From Bordetella petrii (GTDB lineage Bacteria > Pseudomonadota > Gammaproteobacteria > Burkholderiales > Burkholderiaceae_B): 64,000 nt of DNA. The position numbers and the translations under genes were made by a program. Below, one piece after another: positions 34,218 through 43,407 of this stretch. The stretch is from assembly GCF_017356245.1 (NCBI RefSeq), contig NZ_JAFMZZ010000004.1:999163-1063162 (forward strand), in the 5' to 3' direction. The notes under the pieces were generated by a model. It had not been told where the DNA came from. It searched no databases and was given only the letters and a program-made list of their open reading frames with translations. Every line of letters starts with the position of its first letter. Position 1 is the first letter of the stretch.

Positions 34218-35435
34218 ATGAAAAATTCCGCAAGCCGCCGCGCCGCGGCCTGGCTGGCGTGCCTGGCCCTGGGGGCGGCAGGCCTGGCCCGCGCCAATGA
34301 CGCCGATGGCGTCAAGATCGGCGTACTGACCGACATGGCCGGCGTAACGGCCGACGCCACCGGCAAGGGCTCGGTCGAGGCCGCCCGCATGGCCATCCAG
34401 GAAATGGGCGGCAAGGTGCTGGGCAAGCCTGTCACCCTGGTGGTGGGCGACCACCAGCACAAGCCGGATATCGGCAGCAGCATGGCGCGCCAGTGGTACG
34501 ACGCCGATGGCGTGGATGTGATCGTGGATGTGCCCAATTCGTCCGTGGCTCTGGCCGTGCAGGCCGTGGCGCGCGAAAAGAAAAAGCTGGTGATCTTTTC
34601 CAGCCCAGGCACCACGGCGCTGACGCAGGCGCAGTGTTCGCCCTATGGCGTGCAATGGACCTACACCACTTATGCGCTGTCGCGCGGCACGGCCGACGCC
34701 GTGGTGCAGGAAGGCGGCAAGACCTGGTTCATCCTGGCGTCGGACTACGCGTTCGGCAAGCAGCTGGCCGCCGACACCACGGCGGTGGTCGCCGCAAACG
34801 GCGGCAAGGTGCTGGGCACGGTGTATCACCCGCTCAACGCATCGGATTTCGCGTCGTTCCTGCTGCAGGCGCAGGCGTCGAAGGCGCGGATCGTGGCCGT
34901 GGCCAACGCCGGCGGCGACACCATCATGGCCATCAAGCAGGCCGCCGAGTTCGGCATCGGCCAGGGCGGGCAGCAGCTGGCGGCCATGCTGCTGCTGCTG
35001 ACGGACGTGCACAGCCTGGGCCTGCAGGCGGCGCAGTCCACTTACCTGACCGTGCCGTCCTATTGGGACATGAATGACGGCACGCGCGCATTCAGCAAGC
35101 AATTCCAGGCGCGCGTCGGCCATCCTCCCACCTTCTTGCAGGCCGGCGTGTACGGGGCCGTGCGCCACTACCTGAAGTCCGTGCAGGCGGCGGGCACCAC
35201 CGACAGCCAGGCCGTCATGGCCAAGATGAAGGCGCTGCCCATCGACGACGCCTTCAGCCTGAACGCCCGCATCCGCGCCGACGGGCTGGTGGTGCGCGAC
35301 ATGCTGCTGGCGCAGGTCAAGGCGCCGGCGCAATCCCGCCAGCCCTGGGACTACTACCGCGTGGTGCGCACCATTCCGGGCCAGGCGCTGGCCTGGCCGC
35401 TGGCGCAAAGCCAGTGCCCGCTGGCCAAGCCATGA
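34218..35435 (+). CDS. ABC transporter periplasmic binding protein, branched-chain amino acid/amide type
   Basis: 405 residues with a signal peptide (SRRAAAWLACLALGAAGLARA) and the type I periplasmic-binding fold typical of LivJ/amide-urea receptors (VKIGVLTDMAGVTADATGKGS, VVGDHQHKPDIG). No permease or ATPase genes are adjacent, so it must use a distant transporter. Its stop overlaps the start of an alpha/beta hydrolase by ATGA, implying the hydrolase acts on the captured compound. Confidence 0.9.
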   Translation: MKNSASRRAAAWLACLALGAAGLARANDADGVKIGVLTDMAGVTADATGKGSVEAARMAIQEMGGKVLGKPVTLVVGDHQHKPDIGSSMARQWYDADGVDVIVDVPNSSVALAVQAVAREKKKLVIFSSPGTTALTQAQCSPYGVQWTYTTYALSRGTADAVVQEGGKTWFILASDYAFGKQLAADTTAVVAANGGKVLGTVYHPLNASDFASFLLQAQASKARIVAVANAGGDTIMAIKQAAEFGIGQGGQQLAAMLLLLTDVHSLGLQAAQSTYLTVPSYWDMNDGTRAFSKQFQARVGHPPTFLQAGVYGAVRHYLKSVQAAGTTDSQAVMAKMKALPIDDAFSLNARIRADGLVVRDMLLAQVKAPAQSRQPWDYYRVVRTIPGQALAWPLAQSQCPLAKP

Positions 35436-36424
35436 CGCAGCCGCTGGAACTGGCCGACTTCGGCAGCTTCTTTGCCGGCGGCAGGCCGGTGCGCATCGCG
35501 GGCGAACCCGTGCGCAGCGTGGCGTTCACGCGCACGGCGTCGCTGCAGTACGACCCCAATGGGCACTACCACTTCGAACAGGCCTACGTGCAGTACTTCG
35601 TGCCCGCGCGGCGCAGCCAGCCCTTGCCGCTGGTGCTGCTGCACGGCGGCGGCATGACCGGCGCCATGTGGGAAACCACGCCCGACGGCCGGCCGGGCTG
35701 GCTGCAGCACCTGCTGCGCCTGGGGCATGCGGTGTATGTGGTGGACAACGTCGAGCGCGGCCGCGCCGGCTGGGCGCCGTTCGGCAGTGTCTGGCCCGAT
35801 GCGCCCATCATCCGCAATGCCGAAGAAAGCTGGTCGCTGTTCCGTTTCGGGGCGCCCGAAGGCTTCGCGCAGCGGCGCGGCTTCGATGGGCTACGGTTCC
35901 CGCTGGCCGCCTTCGACATGTTCATCCAGCATGCCGTGCCGCGCTGGGTGGGCAACAACGATGCGGCCCTGCGCGGCCTGTGCGCGGTGCTGGACCGCGT
36001 CGGCCCCTGCCTGGTGGTGGCGCACAGCCATGGAGGCGAAGTGGCGTTTCGCGCCCTGCACGAACGGCCGGCGCTGGTGCGCGGCGTGGTCGCCATCGAG
36101 CCTTCGGGCTTTGCCGAGCCGGTGCTGGGGCCGGCGGTTGCCGGCAAGCCGTTCCTGTTTGTGTACGGCGACTACCTGGACGCCACGCCGCTGTGGCAGC
36201 GCCTGGCGGCCTCGGGCAGCCAGTACGCCCAGGCCCTGGCGGCCCAGGGCGCCGCTGTCGAAACCTGGCGGCTGGCCGAGATGGGCGTGCGCGGCAATTC
36301 CCACATGCTGATGATGGACGACAACAGCGGCGACATTGCCCGGCGCGTGTCCGGGTGGGTGTGCCGCGCCGGCGTCAATCCAGCGGCATCAGGAACGAGC
36401 GGTCGAGTTCCTGCAGGCAGGTAA
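35432..36424 (+). CDS. Alpha/beta hydrolase
   Basis: 330 residues from ATG 35432. The oxyanion-region HGGGMTGAMWET and nucleophile elbow VVAHSHGGEVAF (Ser in AHSHG, where family consensus has GxSxG) are visible; a C-terminal His is likely in the RGNSHMLMMDD segment. It is translationally coupled to the binding protein. It hydrolyses an unknown ester or amide; no signal peptide. The 3' end overlaps the convergent FMN dehydrogenase gene by 50 bases. Confidence 0.82.
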   Translation: MTQPLELADFGSFFAGGRPVRIAGEPVRSVAFTRTASLQYDPNGHYHFEQAYVQYFVPARRSQPLPLVLLHGGGMTGAMWETTPDGRPGWLQHLLRLGHAVYVVDNVERGRAGWAPFGSVWPDAPIIRNAEESWSLFRFGAPEGFAQRRGFDGLRFPLAAFDMFIQHAVPRWVGNNDAALRGLCAVLDRVGPCLVVAHSHGGEVAFRALHERPALVRGVVAIEPSGFAEPVLGPAVAGKPFLFVYGDYLDATPLWQRLAASGSQYAQALAAQGAAVETWRLAEMGVRGNSHMLMMDDNSGDIARRVSGWVCRAGVNPAASGTSGRVPAGR

Positions 36425-37607
36425 TGCCCAGCATGCCCATGTTGCGGGCGATCTCGTCGCGCATCAGCTGCAAGGCATGGCGCACGCCGTCTTCGCCCGC
36501 CACCGACGCGGCGTAGTTGAAGGGCCGGCCCACGAACACGCCGTGCGCGCCCAGCGCCAGGGCCTTCATGGCGTCGGTGCCGCGCCGCACGCCGCTGTCG
36601 AGCATGACCGCCATGCCGCCCGCCTGTTCCAGGATTTCGGGCAGCACGCGCAGCGGCGACACCGCGCCGTCGAGCTGCCGGCCGCCATGGTTGGACACGA
36701 TGATGCCGTCCATGCCCTGTTCGCGCGCGCGCCGCGCATCGGCCGCGCCCAGGATGCCCTTGACCACCATCGGCCCCTGCCAGCGGCGGCGGATCTGCGC
36801 CACGTGGGTCCAGGTCAGGTGGCCGCGGTCGGAAAAATCGCGCAGCACGCGCTTGGACAGGATGGGGGCGCCGCGCGTGGCGTAGTTGTTCTCGAAGTGC
36901 GGCATGCCGTGGCGGGCCAGCGTGCGCAGGAATGTGCCCAGCAGCCAGCGCGGATGCGTCAGGCCCTGGTACGCCAGCCCCAGGCCGGGCTTGAGCGGCG
37001 TGCTGAAGCCGGCCCGCACGTTGTTTTCGCGGTTGGCCTGCACGGGCGTGTCCACCGTCAGCACCAGCGTCTGCACGCCGGCGGCCGCCACGCGGTCGAT
37101 CAGCGCGCCGATCTGTGATTCGTCGCCGGGCAGGTAGGCCTGGAACCACGTGCCGGGGGCGGCGTCCATCACTTCTTCCAGGCGGATCAGCGACGAGCCG
37201 CTCATGATGCAGGGCACGCCGGCCGCCCGCGCGGCGCGCGCCAGCACGATGTCGCCGCGGTAGGCGGTCAGGGCGGCGATGCCCATGGGGGCGATGCCCA
37301 CGGGCGAGGCGTAGCGCTGGCCGAACAGTTCGATGTCCTGGCGCCGGGCCGATACGTCCACCAGCACGCGGGTGCGGAAGCCGTAGCGGGAAAACGCATT
37401 GCGGTTGTCGTGCTCGGCCTGGCGGTCTTCGACCGAGCCGGCCACATACTCGAAGATGGGGCGGGGCAGGTGGCGCCGCGCCGCGGCCTCGAAATCGTGC
37501 AGCGACAGGAAATGGCGCACCGGGCGCGGCGGCACATAGGGCGGGCGGGGCCGGTCGGGCGACGGGCTCGGTTCGGCGGGCAGGGTCATGGCGGTTCCGG
37601 CAGGCAT
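36375..37607 (-). CDS. FMN-dependent alpha-hydroxyacid dehydrogenase (L-lactate dehydrogenase-like)
   Basis: 410 residues; an ATG six codons later (37589) is an alternative start. FMN-binding TIM barrel blocks are intact: VGIAPMGIAALTAYRGD, LTVDTPVQANRENN and the active site SNHGGRQLDGAVSP with its catalytic His. The family oxidises L-lactate, glycolate or mandelate with the respiratory chain. Residues alone do not choose among them. It is divergent from a LysR regulator. Confidence 0.9.
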   Translation of the reverse strand: MPAGTAMTLPAEPSPSPDRPRPPYVPPRPVRHFLSLHDFEAAARRHLPRPIFEYVAGSVEDRQAEHDNRNAFSRYGFRTRVLVDVSARRQDIELFGQRYASPVGIAPMGIAALTAYRGDIVLARAARAAGVPCIMSGSSLIRLEEVMDAAPGTWFQAYLPGDESQIGALIDRVAAAGVQTLVLTVDTPVQANRENNVRAGFSTPLKPGLGLAYQGLTHPRWLLGTFLRTLARHGMPHFENNYATRGAPILSKRVLRDFSDRGHLTWTHVAQIRRRWQGPMVVKGILGAADARRAREQGMDGIIVSNHGGRQLDGAVSPLRVLPEILEQAGGMAVMLDSGVRRGTDAMKALALGAHGVFVGRPFNYAASVAGEDGVRHALQLMRDEIARNMGMLGITCLQELDRSFLMPLD

Positions 37608-37656
37608 GCCCGGTCGGCGGGCGGGATGGACGCACTATAGCGGGCCGAAAAGTTAG

Positions 37657-37673
37657 AATAAAGCGAATTTATT
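37657..37673. promoter_or_regulatory. Palindrome AATAAA-GCGAA-TTTATT in divergent promoter
   Basis: Perfect 6-base arms and 5-base centre, between the FMN dehydrogenase and LysR genes, 33 bases before the LysR start. It is a plausible LysR operator. Confidence 0.4.
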
Positions 37674-37705
37674 TGGTGAAATCCATTCTATTTTTTTCAA
37701 GTGTC

Positions 37706-38605
37706 ATGACGCTCAAGCAGCTCGAAGCCTTCTATTGGGCGGCCACCTGCAAGAATTTTTCGGTGGCGGCCGGCCGCCTGAATATCTCGGTGTCATCGTT
37801 GTCCAAGCGTATCGGCGAACTGGAATCGGCCATCGGCGCCGCCCTGTTCAACCGCGACAGCCGCAGCGCGGTGCTGACGCCGCTGGGCGACCGCCTGCTG
37901 GCCCACGCCCGCGACGTGCTGCACAGCGCCGAACATTTCATGAGCCGGGCCAACGACGCGCGCACGCTGTCGGGGCGCTGCCGCTTCGGCGCGGGCGAGC
38001 TGACCGCGCTGACCTGGATGCCGCGCCTGATCTCGCTGATCCAGCGCACGCATCCCGACCTGTCGGTAGAGCCGCATGCCAGCCTGGGCCAGCTGCTGGA
38101 AACCCGGCTGGAAGACGGCGAACTGGATTTCGCCATCATTGCCGGGCCGTCCACGCGCACCGCCATCGCCTCGCACAGCATCGGCCAGGTGCAGTTCGTG
38201 TGGGTGGCCGCGCCCAGCCTGTACCCCGGAGAGCGGCCGCTGCGCGCGCAGGATGTGGCCGGACAGACGCTGGTGACGCTGCCCAACAGCGCCGGCACGG
38301 TGCGCATCCTGGATGAATGGCTGGTTGAACACCAGGTGGCCGCGGGGCGGCGCATGACCTGCGAAAACCTGGGCGCGGTGGCGGGCCTGCTGAAAGAAGG
38401 CCTGGGCATCGGCTTTCTGCCGCGCGCCTGGGCGGCCGAACTGGTCCGGCGCGGCCACCTGCAAGAGCTGGGCCGGCTGCCGCCGCTGCGGCCCCTGGCC
38501 TACACCTTCCAATGGCGGCGCGACGATACGCGCCCCATGGTGCAGCAGCTGCGCAGGCTGGCGACCCAGGCGGCCGATTTCGACAGCCTGCCCTGCCTGA
38601 TGTAG
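37706..38605 (+). CDS. LysR-family regulator (paralog A)
   Basis: 299 residues from ATG 37706; a frame extending 11 codons upstream is less likely. LysR HTH at residues 1-60 (MTLKQLEAFYWAATCKNF, SVSSLSKRIGELE). It is clearly related over its whole length to the convergent LysR gene at 38631-39530, which is also 299 residues. It is divergent from the alpha-hydroxyacid dehydrogenase, its likely target. Confidence 0.9.
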   Translation: MTLKQLEAFYWAATCKNFSVAAGRLNISVSSLSKRIGELESAIGAALFNRDSRSAVLTPLGDRLLAHARDVLHSAEHFMSRANDARTLSGRCRFGAGELTALTWMPRLISLIQRTHPDLSVEPHASLGQLLETRLEDGELDFAIIAGPSTRTAIASHSIGQVQFVWVAAPSLYPGERPLRAQDVAGQTLVTLPNSAGTVRILDEWLVEHQVAAGRRMTCENLGAVAGLLKEGLGIGFLPRAWAAELVRRGHLQELGRLPPLRPLAYTFQWRRDDTRPMVQQLRRLATQAADFDSLPCLM

Positions 38606-38630
38606 CCGGCGCCTGTCCGGCGCGCTGCCA

Positions 38631-39530
38631 TCACCACAAGGGGTGGGGGGCCGCGAAGTCGACTTCGCTTATGACGCGCTCGCGCATGGCGGTGACCAGC
38701 GGCCGGATGTCGTCGCGCCGGCATTGGAATGAATAATGCAGCCGCCGCAGCGGCGGGTCGCTCTCGATGGCGCGGATGGCGTGCTTGTCGTACAGGGTGC
38801 GCATCCAGCCTTCCGGAAAGAACCCTACGCCCACGCCGGCCGCCACCATGCCGGCAATGGCGCCCATGTTGTTGCAGGTCAGCTGGCGCGACACGCTCAG
38901 GTTGTTCTCCTGCAGCCAGGCTTCGAAGATGCGCGTCGACCCCGCGCCCGCGGGCATGGTGATCACCGTCATGCCTTGCAGGCCGGCGGGCGTCAGCACG
39001 CGCAGGCCGTCGAGCTGGGCGGCCGCGCCGGCCCACGTGTAACGCACCTCGGCGATGGTGTGCGAGGCTATCGAGGGCCGCGACGACCAGCCCGCCACCA
39101 CCGCGAAATCCAGTTCGCCGGCCTCGACCCGGCGCTCCAGGTTCTGGCCCACGTCCACATGCGGTTCCAGGCGCAGTTCGGGATAGTCTTTGCGGCAGCG
39201 GGCCACGAACTTGGGCAGCCAGCTCATGGCCGCCAGTTCGCCCATGCCGAAGCGGCACACCCCCTGCAGGCCGTCGTCGGTGCCCACGGCGGCGCGCGCG
39301 CGATTGGCGGCGCTGAGCATCTCGCGCGCCAGCGGCAGCAGGGTCTCGCCTTCGCGCGTCAGCACCGAACGGTGGCCGCTGCGGTCGAACAGCGTTTTGC
39401 CCAGGTCGGCCTCCAGCTCGGTGATGCGCTTGGACAACGACGACTGCGATACATGGATGTGCGCCGCCGCCGCCGCGAAACTGGAGGACAGCGCGGCGGC
39501 GTAGAAGGCTTCGAGTTGCTTGAAGGTCAT
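38631..39530 (-). CDS. LysR-family regulator (paralog B)
   Basis: 299 residues. It begins MTFKQLEAFYAAALSSSF and shares with paralog A the blocks SSLSKRI.ELE, CRFG.GEL and ELDFA..AG in the effector domain. It is convergent with paralog A with 25 bases between stops, and divergent from a Bug receptor/hydroxyacid dehydrogenase operon that it probably controls. The pair looks like a duplicated regulator split between two neighbouring modules. Confidence 0.9.
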   Translation of the reverse strand: MTFKQLEAFYAAALSSSFAAAAAHIHVSQSSLSKRITELEADLGKTLFDRSGHRSVLTREGETLLPLAREMLSAANRARAAVGTDDGLQGVCRFGMGELAAMSWLPKFVARCRKDYPELRLEPHVDVGQNLERRVEAGELDFAVVAGWSSRPSIASHTIAEVRYTWAGAAAQLDGLRVLTPAGLQGMTVITMPAGAGSTRIFEAWLQENNLSVSRQLTCNNMGAIAGMVAAGVGVGFFPEGWMRTLYDKHAIRAIESDPPLRRLHYSFQCRRDDIRPLVTAMRERVISEVDFAAPHPLW

Positions 39531-39585
39531 GCGGGCTGTCCTGGCGCGCCGCCCGGCCGGCACGGCATTGATGCCTGAAATCGAT

Positions 39586-39652
39586 GAAAGTCGAGGGAAA
39601 TTTATCACTTTCTTCTGAGTATCGTTGTTGCTAGAGTGCCTGGGCCTATAAC
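39586..39652 (+). promoter_or_regulatory. Operator-like repeat and promoter of the Bug/3-hydroxyisobutyrate dehydrogenase operon
   Basis: GAAAGT (39586-39591) and ACTTTC (39607-39612) form an interrupted dyad, followed by TTGTTG (39625-39630), 16 bases, TATAAC (39647-39652). The order operator then promoter fits LysR activation from upstream. Confidence 0.4.
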
Positions 39653-39687
39653 GACAACCCTGCTTCCCGGAAGCGGAGGAGACACTC

Positions 39688-40656
39688 ATGAGCACCGCCT
39701 TCAAATGGCTGGCCGGCGCCGCGCTGGCCGCCGCCCTGGCCAGCCCCGCCGCCGCGCAGGACTGGACCCCCACCCATCCCATCGAGATACTGGTCGGCTT
39801 CGCGCCGGGCGGCTCGGCCGACCAGATCGCCCGCCAGCTGTCCGAGGCGGTCAAGAACACCGTGCCGGTGCCGGTGGTGGTGATCAACAAGCCCGGCGTG
39901 GCCGGCGTGCTGGCCGCCCAGGAGATCGCCGCGGCCAAGCCTGACGGCTACAAGCTGTTCGTGGGCGGCGGCAGCGAAACGACGTCCGTGGGCAACCACC
40001 AGAAAATCTCTTACGACCCGCGCCGCGATTTCACGCCTGTGTTGAAAGCGGCGCGCCTGCCCTCGGTGCTGGCGGTGAATGTGAACTCGCCTTATCGCGA
40101 CATGAAGGCGCTGATCGCCGCCGCGCAGGGCAAGCCCGAGGCGCTGAGCTACGGCTCCACGGGCAACGGCAGCCTGTTCCACTCGACCATGCTGGCCTTC
40201 GAGGCCAATAGCGGGCTGCGCTTCCTGCATGTGCCCTACAAGGGGGCCGCCGCTTCGCTGACCGCGCTGGCCGCGGGCGAGATCGACATGGCCTTCGGCG
40301 CGCCCGAGGAAGTGCGCGGTCTGATCGACGCCGGCAAGATTCGTCCCATTGCGCTGTTTTCGAAGTCGCGCGTGCCGGCGCTGCCCGATACCCCCACCAT
40401 GACCGAGCTGGGCTATCCCATTGCGCTGGACAACATGAAGGGGCTGCTGGCGCCGGCGGGCCTGCCCGAGCCGGTGTACCGCTACCTGAACCGGGTATTC
40501 CACGATGCCCTGCAGAGCCCGTCGTGGAAAGCCTACGCCGAGCGCAGCGGACTGACCACGGATTATGCCGACGGCCCCGCCTTCCAGAAAGAAATCAACG
40601 ACAGCTACGTGCTGATCGGCAATTCGCTCGAAGCCATACGCGCGGCCCGCAAGTAG
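39688..40656 (+). CDS. Bug-family periplasmic solute receptor
   Basis: 322 residues with signal peptide (FKWLAGAALAAALASPAAA) and Bug core (HPIEILVGFAPGGSADQ, VVVINKPGVAG, VPYKGAAASLTALA). GGAGGAGA precedes ATG 39688. The following gene encodes a 3-hydroxyisobutyrate dehydrogenase-like enzyme after 35 bases, so the ligand is perhaps a beta-hydroxyacid or tartronate-like acid, by inference. Confidence 0.92.
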   Translation: MSTAFKWLAGAALAAALASPAAAQDWTPTHPIEILVGFAPGGSADQIARQLSEAVKNTVPVPVVVINKPGVAGVLAAQEIAAAKPDGYKLFVGGGSETTSVGNHQKISYDPRRDFTPVLKAARLPSVLAVNVNSPYRDMKALIAAAQGKPEALSYGSTGNGSLFHSTMLAFEANSGLRFLHVPYKGAAASLTALAAGEIDMAFGAPEEVRGLIDAGKIRPIALFSKSRVPALPDTPTMTELGYPIALDNMKGLLAPAGLPEPVYRYLNRVFHDALQSPSWKAYAERSGLTTDYADGPAFQKEINDSYVLIGNSLEAIRAARK

Positions 40657-40691
40657 CCGGCCGCGCATTTCCCGGACAGGAGACTCGCATC

Positions 40692-41597
40692 ATGACATCG
40701 CATACCAAGCCTGGCGCCATCGGATTCATCGGCCTGGGCATCATGGGGCGCGGCATGGCCGCATCGCTGCTGCGCCGCGGCCATGAGGTGGTGGTGCACA
40801 ATCGCGGCCGCGATGCCGAGGCCGCGCTGGCCGCGGCGGGCGCCCGCCGCGCCGCCACGCCGGCCGAGCTGGGCGGCATGGTAGACGTGGCGATGCTGTG
40901 CCTGTCGGACACCGCGGCGGTCGAAGCCGTGCTGTTCGGCCCCCAGGGCCTGGCGTCGACGCTGCCTGCCGGCAGCTATGTGATCGACACCAGCACCATT
41001 GCGGTGTCGGCCACCCGCTGCCATGCCCGGCGCCTGGCCGAACAGGGCGTGGCGCTGCTGGACGCGCCGGTCAGCGGAGGGCAGCAGGCCGCCGAACAGG
41101 GCGCGCTCAGTTGCATGGTGGGGGCCGCGCAGGCGGACTTCGACGCGTGCCTGCCGTACTTGCAGGCGATCGCCTCGCGCGTGGTGCGTGTGGGGGGCAA
41201 CGGCGCCGGGCAGGTGGCCAAGGCCTGCAATCAGGTAGCCGTCAGCGCGGTGATGCTGGGCGTGGCCGAAGCATTTTCGCTGGCGCGCAGCAGCGGGGTG
41301 GATCCGGCTGCCGTGCGCGAGGCCCTGCTGGGCGGCGCGGCGCGCAGCGCCATTCTCGAGAAGAATGCGCTGCGCCTGCTGCAGGGCGACTTCAAGCCGG
41401 GATTCCGCGCCGGCCTGATGCGCAAAGACCTGCGCCTGGCGATGGATGCCGCGCGCGATGCCGGCGCCTGCCTGCCGATGGCCGCGGCCACCTTGCAGTG
41501 GCTCGAGGCATTGTGCAACACCGGCCATGCCGACGACGACTGGAGCGCCGTGGGCCGCCTGATCGCCGAACTCGCCGGCCCCGCGCAGGCTTCTTGA
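40692..41597 (+). CDS. 3-hydroxyisobutyrate dehydrogenase/tartronate semialdehyde reductase-family enzyme
   Basis: 301 residues. The N-terminal NAD(P)-binding signature IGFIGLGIMGRGMAASLLRRGHEV, the substrate-binding DAPVSGGQQAAEQGALSCMVGA and catalytic Lys region GQVAKACNQ are all present. It reversibly oxidises a beta-hydroxyacid to its semialdehyde. It is cotranscribed with the upstream Bug receptor. Confidence 0.9.
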   Translation: MTSHTKPGAIGFIGLGIMGRGMAASLLRRGHEVVVHNRGRDAEAALAAAGARRAATPAELGGMVDVAMLCLSDTAAVEAVLFGPQGLASTLPAGSYVIDTSTIAVSATRCHARRLAEQGVALLDAPVSGGQQAAEQGALSCMVGAAQADFDACLPYLQAIASRVVRVGGNGAGQVAKACNQVAVSAVMLGVAEAFSLARSSGVDPAAVREALLGGAARSAILEKNALRLLQGDFKPGFRAGLMRKDLRLAMDAARDAGACLPMAAATLQWLEALCNTGHADDDWSAVGRLIAELAGPAQAS

Positions 41598-41912
41598 GGC
41601 GAGCCGCCAGGCGGTCATTGCGCCGCGGTCCCCATGCCAAAAGGTTATGAGTACTGCTGCGTTTGCTATTTGTGCCGCGCCAGGGCACGATTGCATGATG
41701 AGCCTTGCATCGGCCCGTTCATGCGGGCGATGACGATAACGCGACCGCCGCGACCCGCAGGCGGGGCTTTTCCCGATTGAACAACAATCCCAGGGGGAAA
41801 ACATGATTCAGGCCCGTGCCGCGCACTGCGGCACGGCATGCAGCCGCGCCGGCCCGCGCCGGCGCGCCGCGTCCTGGCGCGCATGTCCTTCTCCCGCTTG
41901 CAGAGGACGATC
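41598..41912 (+). other. 315-base leader before the metallopeptidase gene
   Basis: It contains a hairpin CCCGC-AG-GCGGG followed by GCTTTT (41754-41771, terminator- or attenuator-like), then AGGGGG eight bases before an ATG at 41803. The frame opened there is not protein-like and overlaps the next gene out of frame. No RNA gene or clear promoter seen. Confidence 0.4.
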
Positions 41913-43352
41913 ATGCGCGTATTCAGTGGCGGTCTGGGAACGGAAACCAATACCTTCGCCCCGATGCCCACCAGCCTGGCATCGTTTCGCGACCGCGACT
42001 ACTACCCCGCCGGCACCCATCCCGATACCGTCACCTTCGCCGGGGCGCCCTTGTACGTGGCCCGGCTGCGCGGCAAGCCGCTGGGCTGGGAGCTGCACGA
42101 AGGCATGGTCACGTCGGCGCAGCCCGGCGGCACCACCACCCGCGCGGCGTACGAGACCCTGCGCGACGAACTGCTGGCCGACCTGCGGCGGGCCATGCCG
42201 GTCGATATCGTGCTGCTGGGTCTGCATGGCGCGATGGTGGCCGACGGCTACGATGATTGCGAAGGCGACATCCTGGCGCGCGTGCGCGCCCTGGTCGGCC
42301 CCGGCGTGGTCGTGGGCGCCGAGCTCGATCCGCACGCGCACCTGACGCCGGCCATGGTAGAGCAGGCCGACGTGCTGGTGCTGTTCAAGGAATACCCGCA
42401 TACCGATATCCGCGAGCGCGCCGAAGAGCTGGTCACCCTGTGCGTGGCGGCCCATGAAGGCCGCATCGCGCCCAGGGCCGCGCTGGTCGACTGTGAAATG
42501 ATCGTGCCCATGCACACCTCGCGCGATCCGGCCCGCGGCTTTGTGCGCCGCATCCAGGAAATGGAAGGCCGCGACGGCATCCTGTCGATATCGGTGGCGC
42601 AGGGCTTCGCCACCGGCGACGTGCCCGAGATGGGCACCAAGGTGCTGGTGTACAGCGACGGCGACGCCGATGCGGCCGCCCGGCTGGCCCGCCAGCTGGC
42701 CGACGAACTGATCGGGCTGCGCGAACAGTTGATGGTGCCCTACCGCAGCATCGACGAGGCGCTGGACGAGGCCCTGGCATTCGATGGCGGGCCGGTGGTG
42801 CTGGCCGACCGCCCCGACAACCCCGGCAGCGGCGCGCCCGGCGATTCCACTTTCATTCTGCGCCGCCTGCTCGAGCGCGGCATCGGCAATGTGGCGCTGG
42901 GCCCGCTGTGGGATCCGGTGGCGGTGCGCATCGCTTTCGACGCGCAGCCCGGCGCAACTCTGCCGATGCGGCTGGGCGGCAAGATCGGCCCGTTGTCGGG
43001 CGATCCGGTGGACGTGAGCTGTACGGTCAAGGCGCTCAAGCGCGACATGGTCATGACGGGCCTGTCGGGAGCGCCCGCGGCAATGGGCGACTGCGCGCTG
43101 GTAGAGGCGCAGGGCATCGAGATCGTGCTGACCTCGGTGCGCAACCAGGCTATCAATGTGAACCTGTTCACGCAGCTCGACTGCGACCTGTCCGCCAGGA
43201 AGATCGTGGTGGTGAAATCGGCCCAGCATTTCTACGCGTCGTTCTCGACCGTGGCGCGGCACGTCATCTACGTGGGCGGCCGCGGGGTGGCCACGCCCGA
43301 CTGGAAGACCCTGCCGTACAAGAAAATCCGCCTGCCCAAGTGGCCGCTGTAG
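41913..43352 (+). CDS. M81-family metallopeptidase (MlrC-like)
   Basis: 479 residues from ATG 41913, chosen because the family N-terminus (MRVFSGGLGTETNTFAPMPT) starts here and AGAGGA precedes it; an ATG at 41838 would add 25 Arg/Pro-rich residues. Typical M81 segments include VLLGLHGAMVADGYDDCEGD and ELDPHAHLTPAMV, supplying zinc ligands. MlrC finishes linear microcystin/peptide breakdown, but homologues are common beside dipeptide transporters. It is followed after 68 bases by a peptide-type binding protein. Confidence 0.9.
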   Translation: MRVFSGGLGTETNTFAPMPTSLASFRDRDYYPAGTHPDTVTFAGAPLYVARLRGKPLGWELHEGMVTSAQPGGTTTRAAYETLRDELLADLRRAMPVDIVLLGLHGAMVADGYDDCEGDILARVRALVGPGVVVGAELDPHAHLTPAMVEQADVLVLFKEYPHTDIRERAEELVTLCVAAHEGRIAPRAALVDCEMIVPMHTSRDPARGFVRRIQEMEGRDGILSISVAQGFATGDVPEMGTKVLVYSDGDADAAARLARQLADELIGLREQLMVPYRSIDEALDEALAFDGGPVVLADRPDNPGSGAPGDSTFILRRLLERGIGNVALGPLWDPVAVRIAFDAQPGATLPMRLGGKIGPLSGDPVDVSCTVKALKRDMVMTGLSGAPAAMGDCALVEAQGIEIVLTSVRNQAINVNLFTQLDCDLSARKIVVVKSAQHFYASFSTVARHVIYVGGRGVATPDWKTLPYKKIRLPKWPL

Positions 43353-43369
43353 CCGGCGGCCCATCCAGC

Positions 43370-43407
43370 AGTATTCGACATACCCATTGAAGTATTCGAC
43401 ATACCCA
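43370..43407 (+). repeat. Tandem 17-base direct repeat upstream of the ABC importer operon
   Basis: AGTATTCGACATACCCA occurs at 43370-43386 and again at 43391-43407, exact, with a 21-base period (two helical turns). It lies in the intergenic gap directly before the AGGAG ribosome site (43407-43411). A small GGAG-AATGA-CTCC dyad (43408-43420) could mask that ribosome site. Confidence 0.8.

Noticed and set aside
41803..42345. 180-codon frame beginning at a strong ribosome site
   Set aside because: Composition is typical of shadow frames (Arg/Pro/Ala runs) and it overlaps the well-supported M81 peptidase gene out of frame.
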